Translations under genes and position numbers: made by a program | Shown here: piece after piece, positions 35,721 through 46,614 of the stretch | Numbering within the stretch: the stretch's first letter is position 1 | Layout of the letters: the number at the start of each line of letters is the position of its first letter | From: Pseudeuparius sepicola | Taxonomy: Eukaryota; Arthropoda; Insecta; Coleoptera; Anthribidae | NCBI GenBank assembly: GCA_963920635.1 | Contig: OY987298.1 | Coordinates: 126,861,735-126,925,734, forward strand | DNA: 64,000 nucleotides | Direction: 5' to 3' | Notes under the pieces: model-generated | The model's input: the letters and a program-made list of their open reading frames with translations, nothing else | Databases searched by the model: none | What the model was told of the DNA's origin: nothing

Positions 35721-36466
35721 CAAGGCGAACTTTTTTTTGATGATCATAGTATGGGGATCTAGCGGAGATAGAAGGAAGGCTAAATGGGGAAATAATTGCA
35801 GATTTGTGGGCCCAATTTAACGCGCCTTGTGGATTTTTGAAAAAAGTCATGGCTTACTAGATATTTTGAAAAAACAAAATTTTGGCGATTTCTTCTAATC
35901 TGTCTAGCTTCGTTGATTTTAGATAAAAAGTGTAAATACCACTGTTGGAGGGATTTGTGTCCCAATGCGGTTATCATGTCCTGCTTTCCCTGACAGCTAA
36001 TTTTCATTTTCGAGTTATGACACAAATTTGTGTTTTGTTTTAAGGAAACCATATAGTTGGCCATGGTCTCAAAAAAATCAGGCATGTTTAGAGCTTTTCA
36101 ACGATATACTACTCGATATGGATATTCAGAAAAATAACGGAAATAACTATGGTATCCATTAAAAAAAACTAAAATTTGTGTCATATCTCGAAAAGGGCAG
36201 CAGTCATGGAAAGGAGGACATGATAACCGCATTGGGGACACAATTCCCTTCCACTTTGGTATTTACACTTTTTATCTGAAATTAGAAACAAGGGAGCCAA
36301 AATTTCGTTTTTTTCAAAATATCTAGTAAGCCATGACTTTTTTCAAAAATCCACAAGGCGCGTTAAATTGGGCTCACAAAACTGCAATTCTTTCACTATT
36401 TAACCATCCTTATATCTCCGCTAGTTTCCGAGATCCACATACTGATCATCAAAAAAACTAACCTTG
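35721..36466. mobile_element. Fold-back element, CAAGG ends, TATA target
   Basis: Two arms of about 370 bp are inverted copies, with shared blocks such as 'gcgttaaattgggc' with 'gcccaatttaacgc', 'aagccatgac' with 'gtcatggctt', and 'gatgatca' with 'tgatcatc'. The ends are TATA|CAAGG and CCTTG|TATA. There is almost no loop. The minus-strand 101-codon frame inside is a reading of one arm. Non-autonomous; class unknown. Confidence 0.8.
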
Positions 36467-37063
36467 TATATTATGTACTTTTAACATGAGTTTTAAAACA
36501 TTTTTGTTGAAAGGTGTACCTTTTCAAATTAAAACATTTCGAATTTGCCCTGTGTACATTCTATCGGAAACAGATATCGGGTATATAGCTGCAAGGAACC
36601 CATTAAGAAATCTGTTTTATCCTTTGCAACGGCACACCGTACACCCGCATTAAATTCCTTATAAGAACTTCAAAGCAGGAAAGTTTTCCGTTAACGATTG
36701 TTCTGGTTCCGCACCAGGTAAATTAAGGAAATAGCAGAACGGCGAGGGACATTGGAATTGTAATGGAAATAGAACTGACATTTTCTATATTACACAGGAG
36801 TCAATAAAAAAACAGGACTTCTTGTCTTTCTACATTAAGCTAAGTGGCATTTTGTTATTTTCACCATTTTAATATTTAACGCGGCAAACCTATTTCCCAG
36901 ATCACTGCCAAGAAATAACTTGTCGTTTTAAGGACATAAAATGTCATACCATGTACCGAAAAACATTTTATAACAGCTAATAAAATAGCTTTCGAGGTAT
37001 TATGGCATTTTAAAATACGTAATCCATATTTTGTAACTAATTTTTCGGTGAAATGGGTTGTTC
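36467..37063. other. No gene recognised
   Basis: No supported feature. Confidence 0.5.
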
Positions 37064-38346
37064 CAGGGACTCTTTAAAGTATGGGGACCCAGTATTATAC
37101 TTTCCAAAGTGAGGCCTCTTCTTTCCTCATTCTAATGGTCTCAGTGATGGCAAGTATTCCATTTTATTGGAGAATCTGTGAATATAACAGGTACTTTGAT
37201 TGTTAGTAAAAATTAATAATGGTTTCCATGATTTCTAAAAATTAGACTTGACAATTTTGTGTATACAAGTGCAGAATGTGGCAACTGTCAAATAAAAGAA
37301 ATTTATTTTATAGTTGAAATTGATTTCCAGCAATTATTTCCACGAATTTAAGTAATAAGTATGGTAAGTCAGTAGTGCCGATTTTGCTTATTTAAGAATT
37401 TGTCTCTATTGCACCTTGTTACCAGATTCCGCATTCCATTATTTGTAATATGTATACTTGAACTTTCTTCCCTTGTTGAATGTATCTACCCAAAGAACTC
37501 ACAGATTTCGGGATGGACTAATAAGATTAGGTCTAGTAGTTCTAATGATGTTTTTTTCTCGGTGTTCATTATAAAATTTTTGTAATTTTATTTCTCTCCT
37601 AAGGTACCTCACAAACTTAAAATAAACTTGTAGTCGTAGATAAAAATTTAAAAAAAGACCTGACTTAAACTACCTGCTTAATAATTTTAAATTTTCGAAA
37701 TACAATTTGTTTTGAACTACGTACTTATACGTAATGCCCACGTAATGGGAATTGTAGGATTACTAAAGGTGATACAGGAAAAATCTGGTTGCAATTATTG
37801 GGACTACTACAGGCAGCCGCATTACCTTTAATTGACACATCCGAATATCTGGAAGTAAGAAAAGTTAAAAATTGTGAATTATAATTGAAAATATTTTGCC
37901 TCCTTTAAGGTGGATTTATAAACTCGACGTTTGCGTTGGCGCTCGAAGTTGACGGTGACCTTCGCAGTTTGCGTCCAGAAATGTGAACGACGGAACGTGA
38001 AAGATGAAATTAGTTTATCTCTCGGACGGCATCGGACGCAGACGGCAACGTTCGACGGCGTTTATAAATGGTTACACGTAAAATATTGGGATTGAATTTT
38101 CGACGCAAACGGCAACGGCGAGCGCCAACGCAAACGTCGAGTTTATAAATCCACCTTTAGAATCTATGGCACTGGCATGTCACATAAAACCTGATGGCAG
38201 TTGGACACTGACATATAACATAACCTTGTATCAGCCCCCTTGAGGTCTCCTTGGAGTCAACAGAAAACAAACTTCCCCTCAAGGCTTCACTTTTACTATG
38301 TGATAGACTGTGACATGCTGGGTCCCCTTATTTTAAAGGGTCCCTG
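37064..38346. mobile_element. Non-autonomous hAT element with 8-bp target duplication
   Basis: The termini are CAGGGACTCTTTAAAG and its inverted partner ending CTTTAAAGGGTCCCTG-like, extending as a roughly 30-bp inverted repeat ('ggggacccag'). The flanks are GGTTGTTC on both sides (37056-37063 and 38347-38354). An 8-bp duplication and CAGGG ends are established hAT signatures. About 1.03 kb is element DNA and 0.25 kb is a nested Harbinger-type MITE (37908-38156). No transposase is encoded. The homologous but truncated copy is at 28116-28790, and that copy lacks the MITE. Confidence 0.85.
37908..38156. mobile_element. PIF/Harbinger-type MITE, TTA target duplication
   Basis: It is 249 bp with perfect 38-bp terminal inverted repeats starting AGGTGGATTTATAAACTCGA. 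It is flanked by TTA on both sides (37905-37907, 38157-38159). The uninterrupted homologous site in the hAT copy at about 28295-28325 reads 'gattccaaaggaggc', confirming insertion. A 3-bp TWA duplication and a GGATTTATAAA-like end fit PIF/Harbinger. The interior is CG-rich and non-coding. Confidence 0.85.
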
Positions 38347-38563
38347 GGTTGTTCGGTCAACAGTCTATTAGGGGAATATTGCATTCGGTCGGGCAATAAT
38401 TATTGTCGGTCAACTGCATTCGGAAAATCATCTGATGTCGGTCAATTGTTTTCGGGGAATTTTCCGGTTCCTTAAGATACAGTTTTTCGTTAAAATAAGA
38501 AGAGGTGTCCGAATGTGGAAAACGATTATTTTTTTAGAAAATTCATTGTTTGTATTTTTGCAG

Positions 38564-38688
38564 CGACGCCTTGTATCCGACACCAAACAACGAGTTGCCG
38601 CACATCGGCGCGACCCCGCCGAAATAATTATTCCGGGTCTGCTGGCAGCCGCGAATGATTTATCGCGGGCGCGGAATATGATTCGAGA

Positions 38689-38723
<35 letters not shown>

Positions 38724-38779
38724 GGAGGCGCCGGCGGAGGCAGATGAAAATCTCGCGCTTTGAATCCCAATATACTTAC
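38564..38779 (+). other. Candidate coding or 5'-leader exon, Arg-rich
   Basis: A pyrimidine-rich acceptor (tgtatttttgcag, ending 38563) and a canonical donor (AC|GTAAGT at 38780) bound exactly 216 bp that are open in one frame for 72 codons. The frame gives a helix-like start (LVSDTKQRVAAH, IIIPGLLAAANDLSRAR), then an arginine run from CGTCGG repeats, then 'MKISRFESQYTY'. GC content is far above the neighbours, and this continues to about 38960. It may be a real host exon. It may equally be a CpG-rich leader or control region whose CGG repeat happens to stay open. Confidence 0.3.
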
Positions 38780-38959
38780 GTAAGTGAATGCGAGGCCCCA
38801 TTATGCGGGCTAACGAAATTCATCAATCACGCCGCAACGCCAAGTGATAACGCCGATGTATACGGGGTGCCCTGCTTTTTAATGGCAGCCAGTGGCGTGC
38901 ACTCAATGGATATCATGTATAACAAACCGAGGTCTGCTATAGCTGGGTCTGTTCAATAA

Positions 38960-41546
38960 AACCCTGTTACCTTATTACAATATATATGATTTATTATTTA
39001 TAATAATTGGGAGGATGTTAAGAACAATTTTTGACAACCATAAAAAGTCAATCAACTTTAGTACTAAATTAATTTTTAACAAGAATTAACATGCCATAAG
39101 CTGGGCAACTAAAGGCAAACTGTTGAATTAAAATTTGGTTATGAAACAATGAAAAAGGTCAAATTTCTTTTACAATTAAACTCTCACTGTTCAGCTTCGA
39201 TTATGATTTACCCTGAATAATAAGTTCGAACTGCGTCTTCATTTGCTTACGCTCAAATGAGGCTTGTTGTAGTGCGGGGCGTGGCTAGGGCTTCCTCCGG
39301 TCCTTGTCTGCTCCTGTAGGCGTTACTGTTGTTGTGGCTAGCAGATCCCAGGGGTTTTTCGCCGAAGTAGAGCTGACCAGGAGTCCACACCTATGCCAAC
39401 GCAACTCCTCTCTATGCCTACGCAACTCTCGTTACGTTGTTCGTCGTCAGAGGGCTGTGGTCGTAGCGTCCTCAGAGATGGTGTGCAAGCATGAACAAAA
39501 CAGAGAGAAAATAGCATTAGACAAGGTCTAAGCCTTATACAAAAATTTATAAACCACTATATAGGTTAAAATTAATATTTAAAATTGAATAATGATACCA
39601 AAGTTACTTAATGACAAATAATGATAAAAATTAAATGTTTAGAACTATACTAAACTATGGAAAACTATGCAGTTTTTTTAAATTTTATAGAAAATATTAT
39701 TTAACTGACCAGAATAGCAATGTGCTTAATATTTAATTAAAACAAAAAAAATTGTGATAATGCTCCAGCCCGAATTCTTGAAATTTATGAAATTTTAAAT
39801 CTAATTTAACGCGAAAAATTTATTTGAGACTTGAACGGTAAGTACAGAATTTAAGAAAGTTAATATGAATTTACTAGAAAACTGAATTTATCGGTGTCAT
39901 ATTTATCTGAGTGGCTTCGTACTATGTACAGAATCGAGACTTAACCCGAAAAATAAGAAAAATAAATGTGACTAACGTGACCAAAAACTTGAAAATATTC
40001 GACAAGGAAACAACAGCAAGATGGTGGGCATTCAAAAAAAAAGGAACAGTGCTATGTTTTTGAGTCAACGATGGCCGGGTCCTTGGACGAAATGAGTCCT
40101 TCAAAAAAACAGCACGTCCAAAAAAACGCCACAGGTGAGTAGTAAAGTCGCTGAATTAAGCAAAAATCTTAATATCACGATACAAAACCACTCAAAACAA
40201 TCCACCGATGGCCATAATTAGACCCGATAAAAATCGAAAATATTCATAATTTGAAAGACATTTTGACTGAGTTTTCTCTACGGAGACCGGGAGCAAAACT
40301 GAAAATGCCGTTGGCGCGGGTCCAAAAATCATCCGATCGCATTCGACCAATCAGGTGTTAGCATGAAACGTATCTAATAAACTAGACAGAGTTTATATGC
40401 AAGATATGCATTTTCGCATTTTGAATATGCGCAGGGTTCGAGGCTAGGCGGAAGTATGCGGCCATTAACCATATGGCGCGCGAAAATTGAATTATTTAAA
40501 ATAATTTAAGTTTTTTAAAATTTGAAAAAGTCGTGATAAAATTGAATACAATATTGTAAATGAATTGAAACTATACTAAAAATAAATTAGTTACTAAATA
40601 TGAGATATATGTTTGAAAATAATGACTTTATGTTAATAAAAAAATATAAAAACGAGTAACGGATTTTGAAATGGAAAAATCCGTTACACATGGAAGCACG
40701 GCTTGCCTTGTAGTTATTGAACAATTATATGTGCCGGGCCTGTGCGTTTCCCGTTCCCAACGAACACAGTTCGCCCATTTTCGTTTCTTGTTCAAAATAA
40801 TATCATAAATGTAGGATCTACTAAACTGGGTAATAAACGAAAATGTGGGGAACAACACGTAGGGCTTAGCAACCCTGGTCAGTGCGCCGCGCCCCGCTTA
40901 TATTGGTGGATCTAATAAGCGAAATTTCGAGAACTTTGAAGCGCAGTTTGAGACGCTTTTCAACGGGCAATAATACGTAAGCGTGGCTGAAACCTTGACG
41001 TCGGGAGAGCCGGGAGTGGTAATCGCGATAGACGTTAAATGTGTACGTGTAGTGCGCAGTTTATTGAAAAAGGATTTTCTCAAGAGAAATGTGGTACTGT
41101 TTCGTCAGATAGGCCTATGCCCTTATTTATAATTTTCTATATAGGAATAGTGTATATATAGGTTGCCCCAAGAATAACTGCTCCACGATACACTCTTGAA
41201 CGGGGAATCATCACCCAACCGGTACTCCTCACTCCTCCCATACGAGGTAATGGCCGACTGCTGTTTGTTTAATAAATAGGAAAACTAGGAAAAATGTTAT
41301 CAATTTAATTTTTCTGACAGGACAAGCACACACATAGTGTCAAAGTACTTTTTCTTTTTTCTCTAAAAACTTGGCTAATGCCCGTATGGTAGATTGGGAC
41401 ACTATGAGACTCAACAAGGGGGATTTTTGAACCACCCATTAAATAAGTTTTACTTATATTTTTTCCCATTAAATAAGTTTTTTTATTGGTATTGCCAGTT
41501 TGATTTTGACTAATGTCATTTTGATTTTGATTGGCGCAATTTGTTA
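38960..41546. other. No gene recognised; GC-rich block at 39240-39500 and repeat at 41195-41420
   Basis: The block at 39240-39500 is GC-richer with an open plus-strand frame (39304-39531) but no recognised product. 41195-41260 and 41390-41430 match the dispersed repeat between the 130-bp direct repeats at 22470-22640. Confidence 0.4.
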
Positions 41547-41554
41547 GTTATGCC

Positions 41555-42901
41555 CATATACCTATAGCAACCTATACCGCCCAAGAGAGACGTCCGACCG
41601 GGGGAATAATTTGGCGGCCCCATTTTTACCCCTAAATTAGGCGGGAAATTTGAAATAATTTATACGGGTGGGTTCCATAAATAATGTAATGTCTTGGTTG
41701 TCGTTTTTTTGTAAAATGGAAATTATTTTAGTTCAAAGTACAACATAGGTCCACTATTTTTGTTGGTTTTAATTTTAAATTAATGCATTCGGGAAACGAA
41801 GCAGTTAAATAGGTTGAGAAATTGTACAACTTAATCAAAAAAATATTTTAATCATCATAACTAGAAGTAATATAATTATTATTATACATTACACTTTATA
41901 CAATAGCTACATTATAAATACTTGCAAAAATATGAAAATATTTTTAATTACCTAACATTTTCATACACTATTACTTGGTATAATTATTTCTTTGAATATA
42001 CTTTTAATAATAATAACCTATTTTCCAGGAACATATCTATACCTGTTTCTGAATTTTTAGGCAGCTAGTTTTATTCCTTAGAGCTTTTTATTTTTGTTTG
42101 TTTAAAAAATACAAGCAAAAGAAAACTTGGTAACTTCAACTTCTACCACTTTAATCTTTGCTTCAAAAATGAAAGTGAAGTGATTTATAATACGCTCTTC
42201 TTTGATAAGCTTCAATAATTTTGCTGCAGGTGATCTGCGCAGTTAACAGGTTTCCTTGCTGCTGCTGTTTGCATTTCTTCGGTTTGCTCCAGAAATGCGG
42301 CTCTCTTCGTCGTATCTAGAATTACAATGTCGCCATTTTCCTCATCTCCCCGAATTATTTCTTGAACTTCTTCTTGAATATTATAACCGATGACACCTAG
42401 AGTACTAAGCCACTTTCTAAATTTAGTTTCTTCTCTTGAAAACCTAAAAATCAGCAAGAAATCAGAAAATATCGATGAGAAAAAAATATTATTTGGCAAA
42501 AAATTATACCTATTTATTTACCTATGAAATGCAATTTCACAATCTGGATGTGAAAGCCTCTTTGCATTTTTGCACCAGGTCATGTTTTGATCTCGCAAAT
42601 ATGAGAACGAAAAGCTATCAACCGTACAAAAGAAAAAATCGCGATTAAAAACTAAAAACGCATCTCTCATCAAAAAAGCATGTGACGGTGACTTTTATGA
42701 CTTTACCGGCGGCGCCTTCAAAAAGTATAATGCAATTTCATTTATACTGTATACAAAAATTTAAACAAGGAATAAGGTAGCCACCATTCAAACTGTCAAA
42801 ATAGGGTTAAAAATGGCGGCGAATTCCCTCTCTTTTCGTTCCCTGCGCCTTGCCGTGCGCAATAGGGCCAAAAGCGGTATATGTTAATTTACAGGTATAT
42901 G
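41555..42901 (-). mobile_element. P-element-type transposon, internally deleted
   Basis: The ends are CATATACCTATAG and the inverted CATATACCTGTAA, with a second paired block 'tataccgc' further in. The flanks are GTTATGCC on both sides (41547-41554, 42902-42909). An 8-bp duplication, CA-starting termini and a THAP-like coding start close to the right end are together characteristic of the P superfamily. The transcription direction is minus. Only the N-terminal coding region remains, so the 1.35-kb element is a non-autonomous deletion derivative. Confidence 0.7.
42212..42583 (-). CDS. THAP-like N-terminus of a P-type transposase, two exons, truncated
   Basis: In P transposases the THAP zinc finger binds element DNA. 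Here exon 1 (42583-42522) reads MTWCKNAKRLSHPDCEIAFH. It ends at a donor (AG|GTAAAT). A 78-bp intron follows (acceptor 'tgctgatttttag'). Exon 2 (42443-42212) continues in frame with RFSREETKFRKWLSTLGVI, then an acidic and Gln/Ala-rich tail and a stop. The CKN start, the FHRF block and the conserved W of the RKW motif match THAP domains. The expected first Cys, two to four residues before the CKN cysteine, is absent from the frame I read, and no AVPT box or catalytic domain follows. About 97 residues, against several hundred in a complete transposase. It may be a relic or a repressor-like short product. Confidence 0.5.
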
Positions 42902-42909
42902 GTTATGCC

Positions 42910-43905
42910 ATAGTTACGCTAAACAAGGCTTATTGTGGTAGCTAAAATTGATAACCTGATAACTTCTTCACATTACCCAATTTAATCTAGTAGTAGTTAA
43001 CACGTTGAAGTGGAATGTTTATAATTTTTGTAGTTATTTTGTTCCTAAGAAGTCTGGTTGTTAAGTTAGTCCTATCTAGACACTATCTAAACTAAACTAT
43101 CTAAACTAAATACAACTTAATGGTTACTAATTTACCCGTTGCAATCCCAATGCAAAAGAAAATCCCCCCCTTTCTGCTCAGTAGTGCGTATTTTCGCCGT
43201 TCAAATCATAATTCGTAAAATTAACGAAATATAGTATCGATAATAGGCACACCACTAGTGATATTACCCCTGAAAATTTCGTATCAATAGAGATCCACAA
43301 ATGTTTCATTTTCAAGATACAGGCCACTGAAATTTTCAAAAATATGTACCTAGATATTTTTTTATATCAAAGAGATATCAAATAGATACGTTGAAATTCA
43401 TTTTGTCAAGAAACATGTCGAGATAAAATATGTAGAGGTAAAATAATTTCATTATTTTCAGATATAATTGCATCATTTCCAGGCAACCAGTACGGTCCGG
43501 CATAAATTTAAAATACAAAATTTAATTATGAACAAAATTCATGTATTTTTGGCATTTTCTTTAATCTGTTACGGTTTGATTTCTATAATTTCAGATTTTT
43601 GATCAATTATTCATTTCTTAAAAAAAAAAAATGTTAAACAAGAAATAAATGTAATCGATCAAAATTACATAATTAAGTTAATCAACCTCTTTCCAGATAT
43701 CCGGGACCACATGGTTCTCCTCTACAGAACGGGAGCAGTCGGGGCCACTTCAAATCCCGGGAAATTGGAATCGTGTGTGTTCGCGTTCCGGATTCCTTCT
43801 AAATTAATTGAATCGGGAGAGCGAGGTCTCGATGTTACGTCGCTATTTTTGGAACAATGACGCAATGGAGTGTCGGATGTAGGTAATTAAGATTTGTTCT
43901 TATAG
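42910..43905. other. No gene; GC-richer leader-like block at 43695-43880
   Basis: 43695-43880 is clearly GC-richer than its surroundings and precedes the putative signal-peptide exon. Its frames are short. It could be 5' untranslated or control sequence. Confidence 0.3.
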
Positions 43906-43916
43906 ATGAGGAGAAC

Positions 43917-43980
43917 ATGATTTGCGCCTTCTTCGTATTCATCGAGTTGATCAGCACGGAGGCTTATATATACCCAACAG
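43917..43980 (+). CDS. Candidate first coding exon with a signal peptide
   Basis: An ATG in good insect context (GAGAACATGA) opens the peptide MICAFFVFIELISTEA. It has a short hydrophobic core and a small-residue cleavage region, as in secretory signal peptides. The frame then runs to a textbook donor, CAG|GTAAGG, at 43981. An acceptor-like 'ttgttcttatag' ends at 43905, twelve bases upstream of the ATG, so the leader could be spliced. The exon ends in phase 1. I could not find the next exon within the window and do not recognise the protein. The GC-rich region before it supports function. A chance combination remains possible. Confidence 0.4.
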
Positions 43981-46360
43981 GTAAGGATCACTAATATTTA
44001 CATATTTTTCATTTTCAATTGGCAAAAACGGATTTTCGTCCAAGTTCTAGTCTCAACAAAAACACTCACGTAGATTACACTTTTCGATAGGTACCTACCT
44101 ACCAATCACTACAATAATAGTAAACAAAGTATTGCAACCTAGAACTTAAACGCAGTCCAATGCCGAAAATGTTATCTAAACTGCTTCTCATTATGTAGTG
44201 CTTGTATATATTTTCACGACTGTGCGTTGTCCTTCACAGGCTGCTTAATTTTATAAAAACGACGGCATTCAATTATTATTTATTCCCAATACACCCAACG
44301 ATTATGGCCTCAAGTTACCTATTTATAAATTTACTGAATATCGGTGAAGAGGTAATGATGTGGTGCATTCTGCGTCACTATGCGATGAAGCTATGTTCGC
44401 CCACAGGTGCAGGTATGTAAATTTTGTTGGCCTGTGTGCAATGAGATCAAACCAATTTTAAAGTGTCAGTAGCAAACACAGTTCCAAAAACAAAACCGGA
44501 GAGGCCCTCGATAGTTTCAAAGTGATTTAAAATCGTTTTGATGTTCTGCTGAAACATACCTATTATATACCTTAGTTAATAAAAGAACATAATTGATTAA
44601 TCTGGTGCACGTTTTATATTATTAACTTTACAGCAGAAATAATAGTACATCAAAATAAACATTGAAGTTACATATTTCCTCTTCGAAACGACCTACCCTT
44701 ATATTATATTCATCATATATCCCTAAGTAAAATCTGGATTCATCAATGAAGCCATTTGAGTCTTCTGGCTAATACCAGAACCATTCTGGTTTCGATGTTT
44801 ATCTCCCAACAATCGTTACAGTGGGAGGATTCTTACAATTTCTGGGAAAGATAACCTAACTTCTCTTATACCGTCGTGAACGAGCCTTAGTTTTTACTTG
44901 CCTGTTTACTTTGGTTCAAGTTAAGCTAGTTCATTATTTTCGCAAAGTTGGGCAGTTCTTCGTGTGTGAAATGGTAACAAAACAAAATACAGTCTGCGAG
45001 TGCTCGTCGTTGCTGTCGTTATAAATGCCGGGGAAGCGGCTAACAATGACATAGGTATACGATGAAGATTCATCGGTTAGAAAAAATTAGGACAGCCCAA
45101 TCAAACTATGGAATATGATATACATTCATATTTCTCTAGAGAGTTAGTTTTCAGATATTGGGTAAATAGACGACGGACGACGGAGCGGTATTCACATTCA
45201 TACGAATTAAGTGACAATAATTATGATTGAGAACAGGTAGAAAAGTTTCGCATTCAAACTTGTAGTTTGTGTACTACACGAGTTCGCAACGAGAATATCT
45301 AGTTGTAGTGACTTTTTGACAATTGCAAAAATGATATAAAAACGGCACCATTAAAGGCACCAAGCACTACATTTAAAAAAATCACCAAAATAATATAATT
45401 ATAGAGATAAATCACTTTTAGGTTCTTCCTATCTTTTAGATAAGGAAATATGGTTTTTTTAAACGAATAAAATTACTTGAAATATTTTGTTTTAAACAAA
45501 ATCTAATTTTGTCTTAGAAGTATCAAGTTATTTATTAGAGTTAATAAAAGTCTACATATTCGTACGTACACCGGATACTTAGATATATTTTAACTTCCCC
45601 AACACATTCCCTAAAACGTCTACCCCCTAATTCATATTATAAATTATTGTAAATTTTCTTCCAAATAACTCTGCTTTATGCTAATGACAGGTGACAACTT
45701 GAAACATATTGTAGAAAAACCCCTACGTAGCAACAAGAATAAAACTTCATTATTATTCATTTAAGTACCTACTAGGTATTGTGAATAGTATTGTAGGCAA
45801 GAATTTTAAGTCGTTACTTGTCGTAACTAATTATGTATAGCAACTATTAAAATTTGCCTAACTAGGTATGTAGAGTAAAATATTTTGTAATGTCAGAAAA
45901 ACTGCCTGGTCGCCGGTCGGTCGATATTTTACGATTTGTAATACTTTGTCGATATGAAGCGAATACCGGCTTCAAAAAAAGTACCTATACTAAAATCAGT
46001 AACTCGTACGCCTGTCGTAAATAAAAGCACGTGATCGATGACGTTCCGCGAAATAAGGCGATTGGTCAATATAGGCCATAAAATATCAGCGCGTCTGGCA
46101 ACAGGGATGTACTCGATCGCAAAAGCGTATTTATGCGGTTTTCTCTTGTTTTCAGCTATTTAGACACTGACACAAATATTTAATTTTATCGATGTTTTGA
46201 CTCATTTTAATTAAGCCAATAAATTTTTTCAGAAATACTTTGACGTAAACAATAATTATTATTGTAAAAATAAAATTAAATAAAGGTCGTGCCTCAGTGC
46301 GGCTCTTGCGAAAATTTCAACGCACACGTTCTTGTTTACGTCAGGCGTAAGAGTTGTTTG
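43981..46360. other. No gene recognised
   Basis: AT-rich sequence. The frame at 44202-44420 shows no domain. This could be intron sequence if the exon at 43917-43980 is real. Confidence 0.4.
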
Positions 46361-46367
46361 ATATTAG

Positions 46368-46406
46368 CACAGACCTATATAGCTAGCGAAGCTATATAGG
46401 TCTGTG
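46368..46406. mobile_element. 39-bp perfect hairpin insertion between direct repeats
   Basis: Seventeen bases starting CACAGACCTATATAGCT pair perfectly with the far end (AGCTATATAGGTCTGTG) around a 5-nt loop. Directly outside are ATATTAG copies (46361-46367 and 46407-46413). The repeat can also be read as 9 bp, GATATTAGC, with a 37-bp hairpin. A target duplication around a pure hairpin indicates an insertion. Its design matches the 24-bp hairpin at 51344-51367. Confidence 0.65.
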
Positions 46407-46614
46407 ATATTAGCATACGTTTACGCGTATGGAGCGACTATCGATGTCAGAATATCAATATAAATAATGAAATATCGGTATTGTATAGAAAATATCGGTA
46501 TATTTTTAATATGATTATTATAGCTATCAAACACAAATATTGCTATTGCTGTTTAAATAAAACTTTTATTATCTTTAATTTCAATATTTTTCAAAATTCA
46601 CACATTTACTAACT

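Noticed and set aside
43697..43881. A separate upstream exon bounded by 'ctctttccag' and 'tag|gtaatt'
   Set aside because: It would leave an intron of only about 24 bp before the candidate exon at 43906, too short to splice.
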